A DNA stretch of 64,000 nt from JBKPCD01 sp046727175 (GCA_046727175.1 JBKPCD010000175.1:32859-96858), one strand, 5' to 3'. Positions 1 to 8,495 are shown, counted from the stretch's first letter. The notes: a model not told the origin generated them from the sequence alone. Translations and numbers: made by a program.

Positions 1-768
1 GAGCGCGAGCGGATCGGTGTTGTACGACTCGTAGACGCCGGCCGCGACCGAGAGATTGATTACGCGGATGTTGTAGATGTCGCGCTTGGCAATCGCGTAG
101 TCCACGGCCGCGATCACGTTGCTCGTGTACCCGCCGCCGCCGGCATTGAGTGCCTTCAGCACGATCAGATTGGCGCGGGGCGCGATGCCGTGTGGACCGC
201 CGTTCGTGTCGTCGCTCTTGCCAGCAATGATCCCCGCGACGTGGGTGCCGTGACCGTAATCGTCGTAGGTCGCCGGCAGGAAGTTGACGAAATCCGCGAA
301 GTGAACCACCCGTCGCTCGAGCAGATCTTCATGAGAGGGCGTAATGCCGGAATCGATCAGCGCAACCCCCACGCCCGATCCATCGAAGCCGAGATTCTCC
401 TGCACCCACCGGGCGCCGGTCGTCGTGGCGGTTCGATCGATCGTCCCGACGACGGGCCTGTCGAGACTGACGCTCAAGACTTCGGGTATCGACGCGAGGG
501 CGCGGAGCGCCCGGTCCGGGACAACAGCCATCAGCGTGTTGTCCCGAGACAGGTTGCCCGCGAACGTGGCGCCGAGACTGCGGACCGCGAAGTCGATCGA
601 ACACCCCGCACAGGTGCGCACGATGACGCGCGACGTGCTCCGCGCTTCGTGAGCGCGCCGCACAAGTGCTGCATCGAGCTTGGCGTCCGCGACGTGGCCC
701 TGCGGGACCGGCGAGGACACCACAACGAACGCGACGAGTACGCAGTGACGAAGTCGCGAACGCACCAT
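1..768 (-). CDS. Secreted S8 (subtilisin-like) serine peptidase, 3' part cut by window edge
   Basis: This minus-strand frame is open from the ATG at 766-768 to the window edge (256 codons seen). Residues about 1-24 look like a signal peptide (MVRSRLRHC, then a hydrophobic run). A propeptide-like region of about 100 residues follows, then the subtilase core. The catalytic Asp lies in VALIDSGI (about residue 139) and the catalytic His in GHGTHVAG (about residue 173). The oxyanion and Ser region would lie beyond the window. An Ala/Gly-rich stretch with NLIVLKALNAGG agrees with the family. It is likely exported and degrades protein outside the cytoplasm. A sigma-54-type promoter lies 41 bp upstream, and the neighbouring gene encodes a sigma-54 activator, so a regulatory link is plausible. 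Confidence 0.9.
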   Translation of the reverse strand, partial: MVRSRLRHCVLVAFVVVSSPVPQGHVADAKLDAALVRRAHEARSTSRVIVRTCAGCSIDFAVRSLGATFAGNLSRDNTLMAVVPDRALRALASIPEVLSVSLDRPVVGTIDRTATTTGARWVQENLGFDGSGVGVALIDSGITPSHEDLLERRVVHFADFVNFLPATYDDYGHGTHVAGIIAGKSDDTNGGPHGIAPRANLIVLKALNAGGGGYTSNVIAAVDYAIAKRDIYNIRVINLSVAAGVYESYNTDPLAL

Positions 769-808
769 CGTACAGAGCACCGTCCTTTTTGGGGGACCGG
801 TGCGAAAC

Positions 809-824
809 TGCAATTGATCTGCCC
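809..824 (-). promoter_or_regulatory. Candidate sigma-54 (-24/-12) promoter for the subtilase gene
   Basis: Read on the minus strand the site is GGGCAGATCAATTGCA. The GG and GC dinucleotides are separated by exactly 10 bp, and TTGCA matches the -12 element of the consensus TGGCAC-N5-TTGCA. It lies 41 bp upstream of the subtilase ATG. The next gene encodes an enhancer-binding activator with an intact GAFTGA loop, which needs this kind of promoter. The match is visible; its use is inference. Confidence 0.55.
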
Positions 825-1057
825 GGAACACCACGGCCGGGGTGAGTGGCGTAAACGATAGAGGAAAAGGAGATTACTGGCAAGCCTCAACCGGCCGCTG
901 GCGCGGGGCAGGCGCCTGGTTGTCCAGTTTCAGCACACCAGATGTCGCATCGAGCCGTAAACGTCTGCGAACACGCGAGTACCGTCGCAGCCGCCCTGCG
1001 CCCGCGAGTGATGGGTCGTCAGGCCAAAGCACACCGGCCTGATGAGCCTTTCTCCGG

Positions 1058-2392
1058 CTATTCGTCGGGCCTGGATGTCTTGTTTCGGACTGCCTTCGGT
1101 TCGCTTTCGAGCCCGTACTCGAGGATTTTTCGATACAGCGTTCCTCGGCTGATCTCGAGGACCGAAGCCGCCTGCTTCTTGTTCCAGTTGACGCTCTCGA
1201 GCACTCGAACGATGTGGGCGCGCTCCGCCTCCGCGAGCGAGGGCAGCCGCTCGCGCGGCGTGTCGACGGGAGCCTCGCTGGCGTGCAGGAATTCGATGTC
1301 ACCCGGGCGAATCACCCTTCCCGGCGAGGAGAGCGCGGCACGCGAGACCGTGCTCTCCAGCTCACGGATGTTTCCGGGCCAGTGATACTGCATCAGCAAA
1401 TCGATGGCTTCCTTCGAGAAGCTCTTGCCATCGAGCTGGAGACCATTTGCCGCGCAGTATCGAGCGAGGAACCGCTGGCCGAGCACGGGAATGTCGCTGG
1501 CGCGCTCGCGTAGCGACGGCAGACGGATGGAGAAGGCGTTCACGCGATAGTACAGGTCTTCGCGGAACCGCGAGTCGCGCACGAATTGATCGAGCGGGCG
1601 ATTCGTCGCGGAGATCAGCCGGAAGTTGACTTCGATCGACGTGTTGCCGCCGAGCCGCTCGAACCGGTGCTCCTCGAGGACGCGCAGCAGCTTGGCTTGC
1701 GCGATCATCGAGAGATCGCCGATCTCATCGAGGAAGAGTGTGCCGTTGTTCGCGAGCTCGAGCCGTCCGGGCTTGCGATCGTGCGCGCCGGTGAACGCGC
1801 CCTTCTCGTATCCGAAGATCTCCGATTCGAAGAGCGTGTCCGGAAGGGCCGCGCAGTTGACAGCCTGGAACTTGTTGTTGGCGCGACGACTCAGCTCGTG
1901 AATCATCCGCGCGACGACTTCTTTACCCGATCCTGTCGGCCCGAGGATCAGTACCGAGATGTCCGATTTGGCGGCGGTGCGGATCCACTCGAACACGACG
2001 AGCATCTTCTCGTCACGGCCGATCATCTCGCGGAAGCGCTGAACGGCAGGGGACCGATCCTCGTGGCTGACGGTCGCGCGTCGCTCGAGGAACTGATCGA
2101 GCAGATCACGAATCGCTTCCTGCTCCGGCTGCACGAACGAATACCGGGGCACACCGCTGCCCGCGACACGCTGCGCGACGCCGAACGCGACCAGCTCGCG
2201 GATGCAGTTCTCGACGTCGAGCCGCATGCGGCCGAACGTCTGCATCAAGGCTTCGACATCGAACGCTTCCTCGGGCCGGGCGCACAGGAAGCGCAGCAGC
2301 GCCGCGCGAAGCGGCGATTGGACCAGCGCCTGAAAACGCGTCTCGATTTCGGTGGGCTCTACGCGCCGGCCGGCGGCGGAAACATTCTCCAC
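1058..2392 (-). CDS. Sigma-54-dependent Fis-family transcriptional activator
   Basis: 444 residues. Residues about 15-110 resemble a winged-helix or dimerisation region rather than a REC, PAS or GAF sensor. The central AAA+ domain has Walker A GPTGSGKE (151-158), the sigma-54 contact loop GAFTGA (198-203) and Walker B GTLFLDEIGDL (217-227). The C-terminus carries a Fis-type helix-turn-helix (NKKQAASVLEISRGTLYRKI). It should hydrolyse ATP to open sigma-54 promoters. With no receiver domain, the activating signal is not evident. The gene starts 10 bp after the small membrane-protein gene at 2403-2861, so they are probably co-transcribed. The adjacent subtilase has a sigma-54-like promoter and is the obvious candidate target. 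Confidence 0.93.
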   Translation of the reverse strand: MENVSAAGRRVEPTEIETRFQALVQSPLRAALLRFLCARPEEAFDVEALMQTFGRMRLDVENCIRELVAFGVAQRVAGSGVPRYSFVQPEQEAIRDLLDQFLERRATVSHEDRSPAVQRFREMIGRDEKMLVVFEWIRTAAKSDISVLILGPTGSGKEVVARMIHELSRRANNKFQAVNCAALPDTLFESEIFGYEKGAFTGAHDRKPGRLELANNGTLFLDEIGDLSMIAQAKLLRVLEEHRFERLGGNTSIEVNFRLISATNRPLDQFVRDSRFREDLYYRVNAFSIRLPSLRERASDIPVLGQRFLARYCAANGLQLDGKSFSKEAIDLLMQYHWPGNIRELESTVSRAALSSPGRVIRPGDIEFLHASEAPVDTPRERLPSLAEAERAHIVRVLESVNWNKKQAASVLEISRGTLYRKILEYGLESEPKAVRNKTSRPDE

Positions 2393-2402
2393 AGGGCTTC
2401 CC

Positions 2403-2861
2403 CTAGGTCCGGCCCTCGCCCGGGCCAGGCGTGGCGGACGAGCGACCGCGATAATACTCCGATTGAAAGCGCTCGATCAGCCGCTTCATCTCGACGGCGT
2501 CTCCCTTCCGGTGGCCGTGGCAGCGCACGGGGCTGGCCCCGCCGGAGCTCTCGATCAGCACGTCCGAGAAGAACATGTTGCGATCGATCAGGACCGACGC
2601 AACGTGCGCGATGTGCATCGACTGCTCGCGCGCGCCGAACCATTCCGGTGTGAAGTGCACAACCGAGGTTGGCGTCACCGCGACCTGGGTCGGGAACAGC
2701 CGGTTGCCACGACTCAGACGGCTCGCGCGGAAGACGTGCGGCCCGGGCATCTTGCGACCCTTCGCCCACAAGAACACGATGGCTGCGATGACCAGGACTG
2801 CCGCGAACAGCGCGACGATCCAGAGAAGGTCAGTGCCGGAGCCAGCGGTGGAATCGGGCAT
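2403..2861 (-). CDS. Small single-pass membrane protein with a soluble beta-rich domain, function unknown
   Basis: 152 residues. A short N-terminal segment is followed by one strong membrane helix (about residues 12-33, LLWIVALFAAVLVIAAIVFLW) ending in KGRK, which predicts a cytoplasmic C-terminal domain. That domain alternates hydrophobic strands (PTSVVHFTP, MHIAHVASVLI, FFSDVLIESSGG) and ends in a helix (AVEMKRLIERFQSEYY), a layout like PH-type domains. I do not recognise a named family. It lies directly upstream of the sigma-54 activator on the same strand and could pass it a membrane signal; that is inference from position only. Confidence 0.7.
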   Translation of the reverse strand: MPDSTAGSGTDLLWIVALFAAVLVIAAIVFLWAKGRKMPGPHVFRASRLSRGNRLFPTQVAVTPTSVVHFTPEWFGAREQSMHIAHVASVLIDRNMFFSDVLIESSGGASPVRCHGHRKGDAVEMKRLIERFQSEYYRGRSSATPGPGEGRT

Positions 2862-3201
2862 GCGTCGAATCGGATGCGGAAGACAAGCCGGCGGGCGACT
2901 AAACTTCGCTCCGCGAGCGGCCCCGTGTCAAGCGTTTTCGGCTGTTCGCGGAGTTATCTGTATTCGACCCTTCTCAAACCCGCCAAATTGAGCGTTTTCG
3001 CTGTCACGGCGCCGACGGCGTCCTCACAACGATCACGAGGGTACGAAGACCACGAGAGCGCATTTCATGTCTTTGAGCTTACATCGTGGTCTTCGGATCT
3101 TCGTGATTTTCGCGAGAAGCCCGTGGACTGTTTCCTCGACGCAATCCGGCAAAGTGGTCGTGGCGGGGTGATGCTAAGCTAGACGGCCGGAGGTCTTCGT
3201 C
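2862..3201. other. Intergenic gap of 340 bp between divergent genes
   Basis: I see no gene here. It holds a hairpin-forming repeat (3031-3112) and two near-copies of a short AGCGTTTTCG(G)CTGT string around 2932 and 2991. Promoters for the two divergent flanking genes should lie here, but none is clear. Confidence 0.5.
3031..3112. repeat. Inverted short-repeat element
   Basis: The left arm (3031-3055) and right arm (3084-3112) pair over CGAAGACCACGA plus ATCACGA, with a 5-bp mismatched stretch between. The arms are built from repeating CACGA/CGAAG units, as in other gaps of this window. Confidence 0.75.
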
Positions 3202-4356
3202 GTGCCGCACCGAGCGCCTGGCGCCCCGGATCACGGTCATCATTACTTGAGCGGCCAGGCCATCACCTACTACCGCCCCCGTGGCAGCGCAGATGTCCGA
3301 CAGCTCATCGACGACGGGTTTCAGGCGTTCAACGCCGGCCGACTCTCCGAAGCGTGCCACATCTTCACGGAGAAGATGCTCGATCCGGCGAACGACACGA
3401 CGATCGGATTGACGATCGCCGGCGCGATGACTCCCGCCGGGCTCGGCGGATGCGTCATCGAGCTAATGGATCGCGGTCTCGTGGACTTCATCATCAGCAC
3501 CGGGGCCAATCTTTATCACGACCTCCACTATGCGTTGAATTTCACGCTCCACCGCGGTTCTCCGTTTCTCGACGACGTCGAGCTCTACGAGCAGGGGATC
3601 ATCCGGATCTACGACGTTCTCTTCCCGGCGAGCGTGCTCCTCGAAACGGACGCGTACATTCGGGATTTTCTTCAACGCACGACGCTTTCCGGTCCGATCT
3701 CGTCGTCCCAGCTCCACTACGCGCTGGGACAGGATCTGCTCGGCCACCATCCAGGCTGCGGGGAATACTCGGTCGTCGCGCGCGCATCCCTCGCGGGCGT
3801 TCCGATCTACACGTCGTCTCCGGGAGATAGCTCGATCGGGATGAACATCGCATACCACGAGCTGATCAACGGCGGCACGCTCATGATCGACCCGAATCGC
3901 GACGTGAATGAAGTGTGCGCGATCATCCTTGCGGGACGGCAGAACGGATGCGTCATCCTGGGCGGCGGCTCGCCGAAGAATTTCTATCTACAGGGACAGC
4001 CCACACTCTGGGAGGTCTATGGCATCCCGAAAGGTGGGAACGACTACTTCATTCAGATCACGACGGATCAGGTCGTGTGGGGCGGCCTGTCGGGTGCAAC
4101 GCCGGCCGAGGCGGTGAGCTGGGGCAAGGTCAATCCGGGCGTGCTGCCGGATACCGTAGTCGCGTACTGTGATTCGACGATCGCCTTTCCGCTCTTTTGC
4201 GAGTATGTCATCGGCTCGAAGCACGGTCGGCGCACGCGTCGCGAGCTGGTGCACAAACGCGACGTGCTCGTCGCGGACCTGTTGCGCCAGGCGAAGGACG
4301 CGCGCGCGTCGAAACCGATTACTTCCGAGCCCGCTGAAATCGACAGGCACAGGTGA
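3202..4356 (+). CDS. Deoxyhypusine synthase-like protein (bacterial COG1899 type)
   Basis: 384 residues from a GTG that has GGAGG 8 bp upstream. The C-terminal part carries GLSGATPAEAVSWGKV, which contains the lysine that forms the enzyme-imine intermediate in deoxyhypusine synthase. NAD-site-like segments ISTGANLYHDLHYALN and VILGGGSPKNFYLQ are also present. Eukaryotic enzymes have a His-His-Asn motif where this protein has PKNFYLQ, so it belongs to the bacterial DHS-like group and its substrate is uncertain. Bacteria lack eIF5A, so polyamine transfer to another acceptor is more likely than hypusination. The stop codon overlaps the next gene's start (TGATG), and nagA follows, forming a three-gene unit. 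Confidence 0.85.
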   Translation: MPHRAPGAPDHGHHYLSGQAITYYRPRGSADVRQLIDDGFQAFNAGRLSEACHIFTEKMLDPANDTTIGLTIAGAMTPAGLGGCVIELMDRGLVDFIISTGANLYHDLHYALNFTLHRGSPFLDDVELYEQGIIRIYDVLFPASVLLETDAYIRDFLQRTTLSGPISSSQLHYALGQDLLGHHPGCGEYSVVARASLAGVPIYTSSPGDSSIGMNIAYHELINGGTLMIDPNRDVNEVCAIILAGRQNGCVILGGGSPKNFYLQGQPTLWEVYGIPKGGNDYFIQITTDQVVWGGLSGATPAEAVSWGKVNPGVLPDTVVAYCDSTIAFPLFCEYVIGSKHGRRTRRELVHKRDVLVADLLRQAKDARASKPITSEPAEIDRHR

Positions 4357-4760
4357 TGGGGACGCTCTCCTCAGAGCTCACGCCGTACATCACTGGTTCG
4401 GCTCCGCAGCCGCGCGTCTACGTCGACGCGAATATTCCGAACGGTGTCGTCGAATACATGCGCGTCACTCTGCGCTGGGACGTCTTCTTCGTGCTCGAGC
4501 ACGACAATCTCAGGCGCGCGCCGGACGTCGAGCACTATCGGCTGGCGCGACAGCTCGGCCGCACACTCGTCACGCTCGATCGTGACTACGTCGATGACGA
4601 GCGGTTCCCGCCCGAACAGGGCGCAGGACTCATCGTGTTCTCTGCGCCTGACGAGCGGCGATTGCGAAAACTGATGCAGCGAGTCGACCGCGAGCTGTTC
4701 AGAGCTCCAGGCGCGACGGCGCTCCCGCTCGAGGGGCGGAAGCTCCAGTGGAACACATGA
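4356..4760 (+). CDS. DUF5615-like PIN-fold protein
   Basis: 134 residues. The N-terminal acidic motif VYVDANIPNGVVEYMR and the later LVTLDRDYVDDERFP match the PIN-like DUF5615 family. The conserved Asp residues would coordinate a metal, as in PIN nucleases. The family resembles the nuclease half of toxin-antitoxin pairs, but no antitoxin gene is adjacent; the neighbours are metabolic. The ATG at 4356 overlaps the preceding TGA, and its own stop overlaps the nagA ATG (ATGA), so all three proteins should be translationally coupled. An alternative GTG start lies 3 bp upstream. Confidence 0.75.
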   Translation: MGTLSSELTPYITGSAPQPRVYVDANIPNGVVEYMRVTLRWDVFFVLEHDNLRRAPDVEHYRLARQLGRTLVTLDRDYVDDERFPPEQGAGLIVFSAPDERRLRKLMQRVDRELFRAPGATALPLEGRKLQWNT

Positions 4761-5938
4761 TTCTGCTCTCCGGTGCAACCGTCGTCCTCCCCGATCGACT
4801 GCTCGGCCCGGCGACGGTCGTGATCGAAGGCGACACGATCGTAGAGGTCGTCGGAGGGACGCGCGCTGGTGGACCTGACGCGACCATCGTCGACTGCACC
4901 GATCGATACGTTGTTCCCGGCTTCATCGACGTTCACGTGCACGGCGTCGAGGGAACGGATACGCTCGATGGTCCTGCCGCGATTGCACGGGTTGCCGAGC
5001 GGCTCCCTCGTTACGGCGTGACGGCGTTCTGCCCGACCTCCCTCGCGTGCACGCCGGGGAAATTGCGGACGATGCTGGAAGCCGTTCGGGCGGCGCGCGG
5101 GACGACGCCCGCGAACCACGCGCGGGTGCTCCCGGCACACCTCGAAAGCAATTTCATCAGCCCGGAGTTTTGCGGCGCCCAGCCGCTCGAGTGCTTGAGA
5201 CTGCCGTATCGAAGTGGCGGCGAAGGAGAGTTCTCGGGGGCGGAGATTCTCGACGAAATCGCTGCGGCGCGGCCGGACGTCGGTATTCTCACGATCGCTC
5301 CGGAAATCGAGGGCGCGCTCGAGCTGATTCGCGATCTCGTCTCGAACGGTCACACCGTGTCACTCGGACACTCCGGTGCATCGTACGAACAGGCGATCGC
5401 CGGAATCGACGCGGGGGCGCGGCATGCGACGCATCTCTACAACCGCATGACTCCGATCTCGCATCGATCGCCGGGTCTGGCCGCGGCGGTGCTGGAGCAC
5501 GAGGACGTCACCGCGGAGTTGATCTGCGACGGCGTTCACGTACATCCATCGATGGTGCGGATCGCTCTTTCGGCAAAGCAGCCGTCGGGGATCATGGCAA
5601 TCACCGACGGGACCGCAGGCGCCGGGCTGCCGCGAGGCGCCCGCGCGACGATTGGCGGCCGCAACATCACCGTTGGCGACGCGGCCTACCTCGATGATGG
5701 CACTCTGGCTGGCAGCGTTCTGACCATGGACCGCGCGTTCGTCCGTCTCGTGACGAGCATGGGCGTCTGTCTCGTCGACGCCGTAACGATCTGTGCAACG
5801 ACGCCAGCGCGATCGCTGGGTCTGCAGGGGTTCGGAGTCATCGCTTCGGGTGCGACGGCGGACGTCGTGGTCCTCGATCGAAGTCTGTCGGTCGTCCGGA
5901 CTTATATCGGCGGTAGACAGGTGTGGGCCCGCGGATGA
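4757..5938 (+). CDS. nagA: N-acetylglucosamine-6-phosphate deacetylase
   Basis: 393 residues, the usual NagA length. It removes the acetyl group from N-acetylglucosamine-6-phosphate in amino-sugar and cell-wall recycling, in the cytoplasm. Amidohydrolase landmarks are visible: VPGFIDVHVHG near the N-terminus, the metal-binding HLESNF segment, GHSGASYEQA and HLYNRM with metal/substrate histidines, LICDGVHVHP, and the catalytic Asp in AITDGT. The ATG overlaps the previous stop (ATGA); an in-frame GTG lies 9 bp upstream. A GH3 beta-N-acetylhexosaminidase-like gene elsewhere in the window could feed the same pathway. Confidence 0.95.
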   Translation: MILLSGATVVLPDRLLGPATVVIEGDTIVEVVGGTRAGGPDATIVDCTDRYVVPGFIDVHVHGVEGTDTLDGPAAIARVAERLPRYGVTAFCPTSLACTPGKLRTMLEAVRAARGTTPANHARVLPAHLESNFISPEFCGAQPLECLRLPYRSGGEGEFSGAEILDEIAAARPDVGILTIAPEIEGALELIRDLVSNGHTVSLGHSGASYEQAIAGIDAGARHATHLYNRMTPISHRSPGLAAAVLEHEDVTAELICDGVHVHPSMVRIALSAKQPSGIMAITDGTAGAGLPRGARATIGGRNITVGDAAYLDDGTLAGSVLTMDRAFVRLVTSMGVCLVDAVTICATTPARSLGLQGFGVIASGATADVVVLDRSLSVVRTYIGGRQVWARG

Positions 5939-5977
5939 AGAGCGGCGGGGTCTAACAGGCCTGAAAAAGACGGCCTG

Positions 5978-6028
5978 ATGGGAAATGGCAAATGGGAAAT
6001 GCAGGATGTATAAGGGTTTCCCATTTCC
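5978..6028. repeat. ATGGGAA heptamer repeat with inverted arm
   Basis: Four consecutive heptamers in perfect 7-bp register (ATGGGAA, ATGGCAA, ATGGGAA, ATGCAGG from 5978) face an inverted arm TTTCCCATTTCC at 6017-6028, giving a strong hairpin downstream of nagA. Confidence 0.85.
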
Positions 6029-6117
6029 AGACCCCCCGGTTTTCAGATCGGAAATTGGGCGACGAGGGGAACGCCGAGTTGATCAATCCCGTCTATGGCC
6101 ATATGAGGTGTGCTGTT

Positions 6118-6993
6118 ATGACAGGTGCGCTGATCTTTGCCCTCGCCTTCGGGTCCGCCTGCATGGTCAGCGTCGATTCCCAGGCCGAGGTGGTCCGCGA
6201 GGAACGGCGATTCACTGTCTCGGGCACGCCTGAGCTTCGGCTCGCCACGTTCGATGGGGCCATCGAGATCCAGTCTTGGGACAAGCCGGACGTGTTCGTC
6301 GAAATCGAGAAACGCGGAGCGACGCGCGAAGCGGTGGCGGAGCTCGAAGTCCGCGTCAATCAGAGTGGCAACCGGATCGAGCTCGAGGTCAAGCGTCCGC
6401 GATCCGAGGGGTTCGGCAGGATTGGTCTTCACCACTCGGCGTCAGCGAAGCTGATCGTCTCCGTTCCGCCTCGCGCGGATATCTGGGCCCGCAGCGGCGA
6501 CGGATCGATCCGGATCGAGCGCGTCACAGGAACGATGGAGCTTCGAACCGGTGACGGGAGTATTCATGCGACCGACGTCAACGGGCAGCTCACATTGAAC
6601 ACGGGGGACGGCTCGATCAATGTTGATCGGGCAGAGGGACGGCTGGATCTGAACACCGGCGATGGCGGCGTGAACGTTTCGGGCAAGCTCACCGCCGTGA
6701 AGCTCCACACTGGTGATGGCTCGATTGTTTACCGCGCGGAACAGGGCACCGCGATGTCCGACGACTGGGAGATCACGACCGGCGATGGCGGCGTCACCCT
6801 ATACCTGCCGCGAGAGTTCAGCGCGGAGCTCGACGCACACACGGGCGATGGCGGCATCAGCAACGAACTGAATGTCTCGGCTGCCGGCGGGGGGGAGGTC
6901 AGCCGCCGTACCGTGCGCGGCCGCATCGGCGACGGAGGCAAACTCCTTCGCATACGCACCGGGGATGGGTCGATACGGTTGCACGTGTCGTGA
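6118..6993 (+). CDS. Exported DUF4097-type beta-repeat protein with TGDGS repeats
   Basis: About 291 residues from the ATG at 6118, chosen because GAGGTG lies 7 bp upstream; ATG 6103 and a longer frame from 5992 are possible. The N-terminus (MTGALIFALAFGSAC) is a signal or lipoprotein-type leader. The first half has strands such as FDGAIEIQSWDKPDVFVEIEKRG, typical of putative-adhesin DUF4097 domains. The second half carries seven copies of TGDGS/G plus SGDG and IGDG variants, each ending a roughly 18-residue strand pair, as expected of a right-handed beta-helix. The function is unknown; it is probably periplasmic or surface attached. There is no obvious operon partner. Confidence 0.8.
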   Translation: MTGALIFALAFGSACMVSVDSQAEVVREERRFTVSGTPELRLATFDGAIEIQSWDKPDVFVEIEKRGATREAVAELEVRVNQSGNRIELEVKRPRSEGFGRIGLHHSASAKLIVSVPPRADIWARSGDGSIRIERVTGTMELRTGDGSIHATDVNGQLTLNTGDGSINVDRAEGRLDLNTGDGGVNVSGKLTAVKLHTGDGSIVYRAEQGTAMSDDWEITTGDGGVTLYLPREFSAELDAHTGDGGISNELNVSAAGGGEVSRRTVRGRIGDGGKLLRIRTGDGSIRLHVS

Positions 6994-6997
6994 TCTC

Positions 6998-7060
6998 AAT
7001 CCCTGGTCACTAATCCCTGATCGTGAATCCTTAATCCTCGACTCTTCGGATCGTTGAATC
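6998..7060. repeat. AATCCCT heptamer repeat
   Basis: Six units in exact 7-bp register from 6998 (AATCCCT, GGTCACT, AATCCCT, GATCGTG, AATCCTT, AATCCTC), followed by a partly complementary GGATCGTTGAATCGG. It starts 4 bp after the stop codon of the TGDGS-repeat gene. Confidence 0.8.
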
Positions 7061-7114
7061 GGTGAAAACGGTTCGCGACCCCTTGCAGAATCCGCCCTAT
7101 TGATCGACGCACCT

Positions 7115-7275
7115 ACCGAGCTCCGGAGTGACCGAGCGACCGAGCTACTTTTCTCAGCCCGCGCGGGGCCCCATCCCCACGCGCTGCGGCTCGACTCGCT
7201 ACGAGCACCCCAACGCGCACAAACGCGCGTTGGGGACCCCGCTCGCTCGCCGCGGCCGCAGGCGCTGCCACCGAG
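7115..7275. repeat. GC-rich intergenic repeat cluster
   Basis: ACCGAGC-type short repeats (7115-7150) run into GC-rich palindromes, including GCGCGGGGCCCC and CCAACGCGC/GCGCGTTGG inverted arms (about 7211-7236), then GGGGACCCCGCTCGCTCGCC. The last string is shared with the elements near 38.3-38.7 kb. Confidence 0.6.
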
Positions 7276-7279
7276 CCAC

Positions 7280-7951
7280 CTATCGGACTGGCTTGACCGC
7301 ATAGGCGGTCGGGTCTTCCACTTCTGCTTCGATGAAGGCATCGCGGCGCTCGCGGCACTTGCTGCACTGGCCGCAGTGAAGTCCGTTCGCGGGGCGCATG
7401 CAGGACAGCGTGAGCTCGAAGGGCACGTTCAGCGCACGCCCGCGCTTTATGACGTCGGCCTTGTGCAACGTCGAGAACGGCGTTTCGATCGTCATCGGCG
7501 CACCAAGCCCGATCGAGAGCGATCGCTCCATCGCTCGAAGGAACTCGGGACTCGCGTCGGGGAACGGGTTTCCTGCCAGCAGTCCAATCAGGACGTGCGA
7601 CAGGCTCGCACGCGCCATGAACACGGCCGCCTTCGTCAACAGGATGATGTTCCGTCCTTCCAGGTACACATCTTCGTCCGGCGTATCGAACCCGGGAGGC
7701 TCACCCCTGATCGCCCAATGCGACGGCGGATACACGTCACGCATGTCGAGGTGCAGCGTGACAATCGGCAGCACCTTGCCGGCAAGACCTGGCGCATCGA
7801 GCAGGCGCGCCGCCATCGCGAGCTCTTCGGCCTCCCACGCGAGGCCGACCGAGACGTAGATCGGCTGGACGACTCCCTGCTGCGCCGCGTGTGCGAGAAG
7901 CACCGCGCTGTCGAGACCGCTCGAAAAGAGGACGGCTGTGACCGGAATCAT
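7280..7951 (-). CDS. queC: 7-cyano-7-deazaguanine synthase
   Basis: 223 residues, normal for QueC. It converts 7-carboxy-7-deazaguanine to preQ0 with ATP and ammonia in the queuosine pathway. The N-terminal PP-loop SSGLDSA is visible, and the C-terminal zinc site is LHCGQCSKC with an upstream Cys in LSCMRPANG. The gene is divergent from queD with only 25 bp between the two start codons, so both promoters must overlap the opposite gene or each other. Confidence 0.95.
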   Translation of the reverse strand: MIPVTAVLFSSGLDSAVLLAHAAQQGVVQPIYVSVGLAWEAEELAMAARLLDAPGLAGKVLPIVTLHLDMRDVYPPSHWAIRGEPPGFDTPDEDVYLEGRNIILLTKAAVFMARASLSHVLIGLLAGNPFPDASPEFLRAMERSLSIGLGAPMTIETPFSTLHKADVIKRGRALNVPFELTLSCMRPANGLHCGQCSKCRERRDAFIEAEVEDPTAYAVKPVR

Positions 7952-7976
7952 GAAAGGAAGAAGTTAGAATTTCAGT

Positions 7977-8384
7977 ATGTACCTCGTCACCAAACGCATC
8001 GAATTCTGCTACGGGCATCGCCTTCTCGATTACGACGGCGTGTGCAAGCATCCGCACGGTCACAACGCCAGCGCCGAGATCGACGTGCGCACCGATCGGC
8101 TCGACTCGCGCAACATGGTCGCCGACTTCAGCGACATCAAACGCGTGGTGAAAGGCTGGATCGACCGCGAGCTGGATCACAAGATGATTCTCCGCCACGA
8201 CGACCCGCTCGTCTCGCCGCTGCGCGAGCTCGGTGAGCCCATGTATCTGCTGGAGAGCAACCCGACCGTCGAACGGATCGCGAGGCTGATCTTCGAGAAA
8301 GGCCGCGAGCTCGGCGTCGATATCGTCACCGTTCGCGTGTGGGAGACGCCGACGTCTTTCGCCACTTACAGCGCGTCAGAGTGA
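7977..8384 (+). CDS. queD: 6-carboxy-5,6,7,8-tetrahydropterin synthase (QueD/PTPS family)
   Basis: 135 residues. The zinc ligands are the His in CYGHRL and the pair in CKHPHGHN; VRVWETPTSFATY matches the C-terminal substrate-binding strand of the family. QueD makes 6-carboxytetrahydropterin from dihydroneopterin triphosphate in queuosine synthesis, matching the adjacent queC. QueE and a GTP cyclohydrolase are not in the window. Confidence 0.93.
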   Translation: MYLVTKRIEFCYGHRLLDYDGVCKHPHGHNASAEIDVRTDRLDSRNMVADFSDIKRVVKGWIDRELDHKMILRHDDPLVSPLRELGEPMYLLESNPTVERIARLIFEKGRELGVDIVTVRVWETPTSFATYSASE

Positions 8385-8495
8385 GCGACAGCCGCTCGGA
8401 GGAGACGGGGGTCACGGAAGGATCTCTCACCGCGGAGCCACGAAGCACCTGGAATCCGTGCCCTCCGTCTCCTCAGGCGCGCGGACGCGGGCTCC

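Noticed and set aside
4356..4760. PIN-like gene as a toxin-antitoxin toxin
   Set aside because: No antitoxin-like gene is adjacent; both neighbours are coupled metabolic genes.
7100..8236. Long plus-strand frames opposite queC and similar Arg-rich frames throughout
   Set aside because: They are antisense or frame shadows of recognised genes, with compositions typical of high-GC artefacts.
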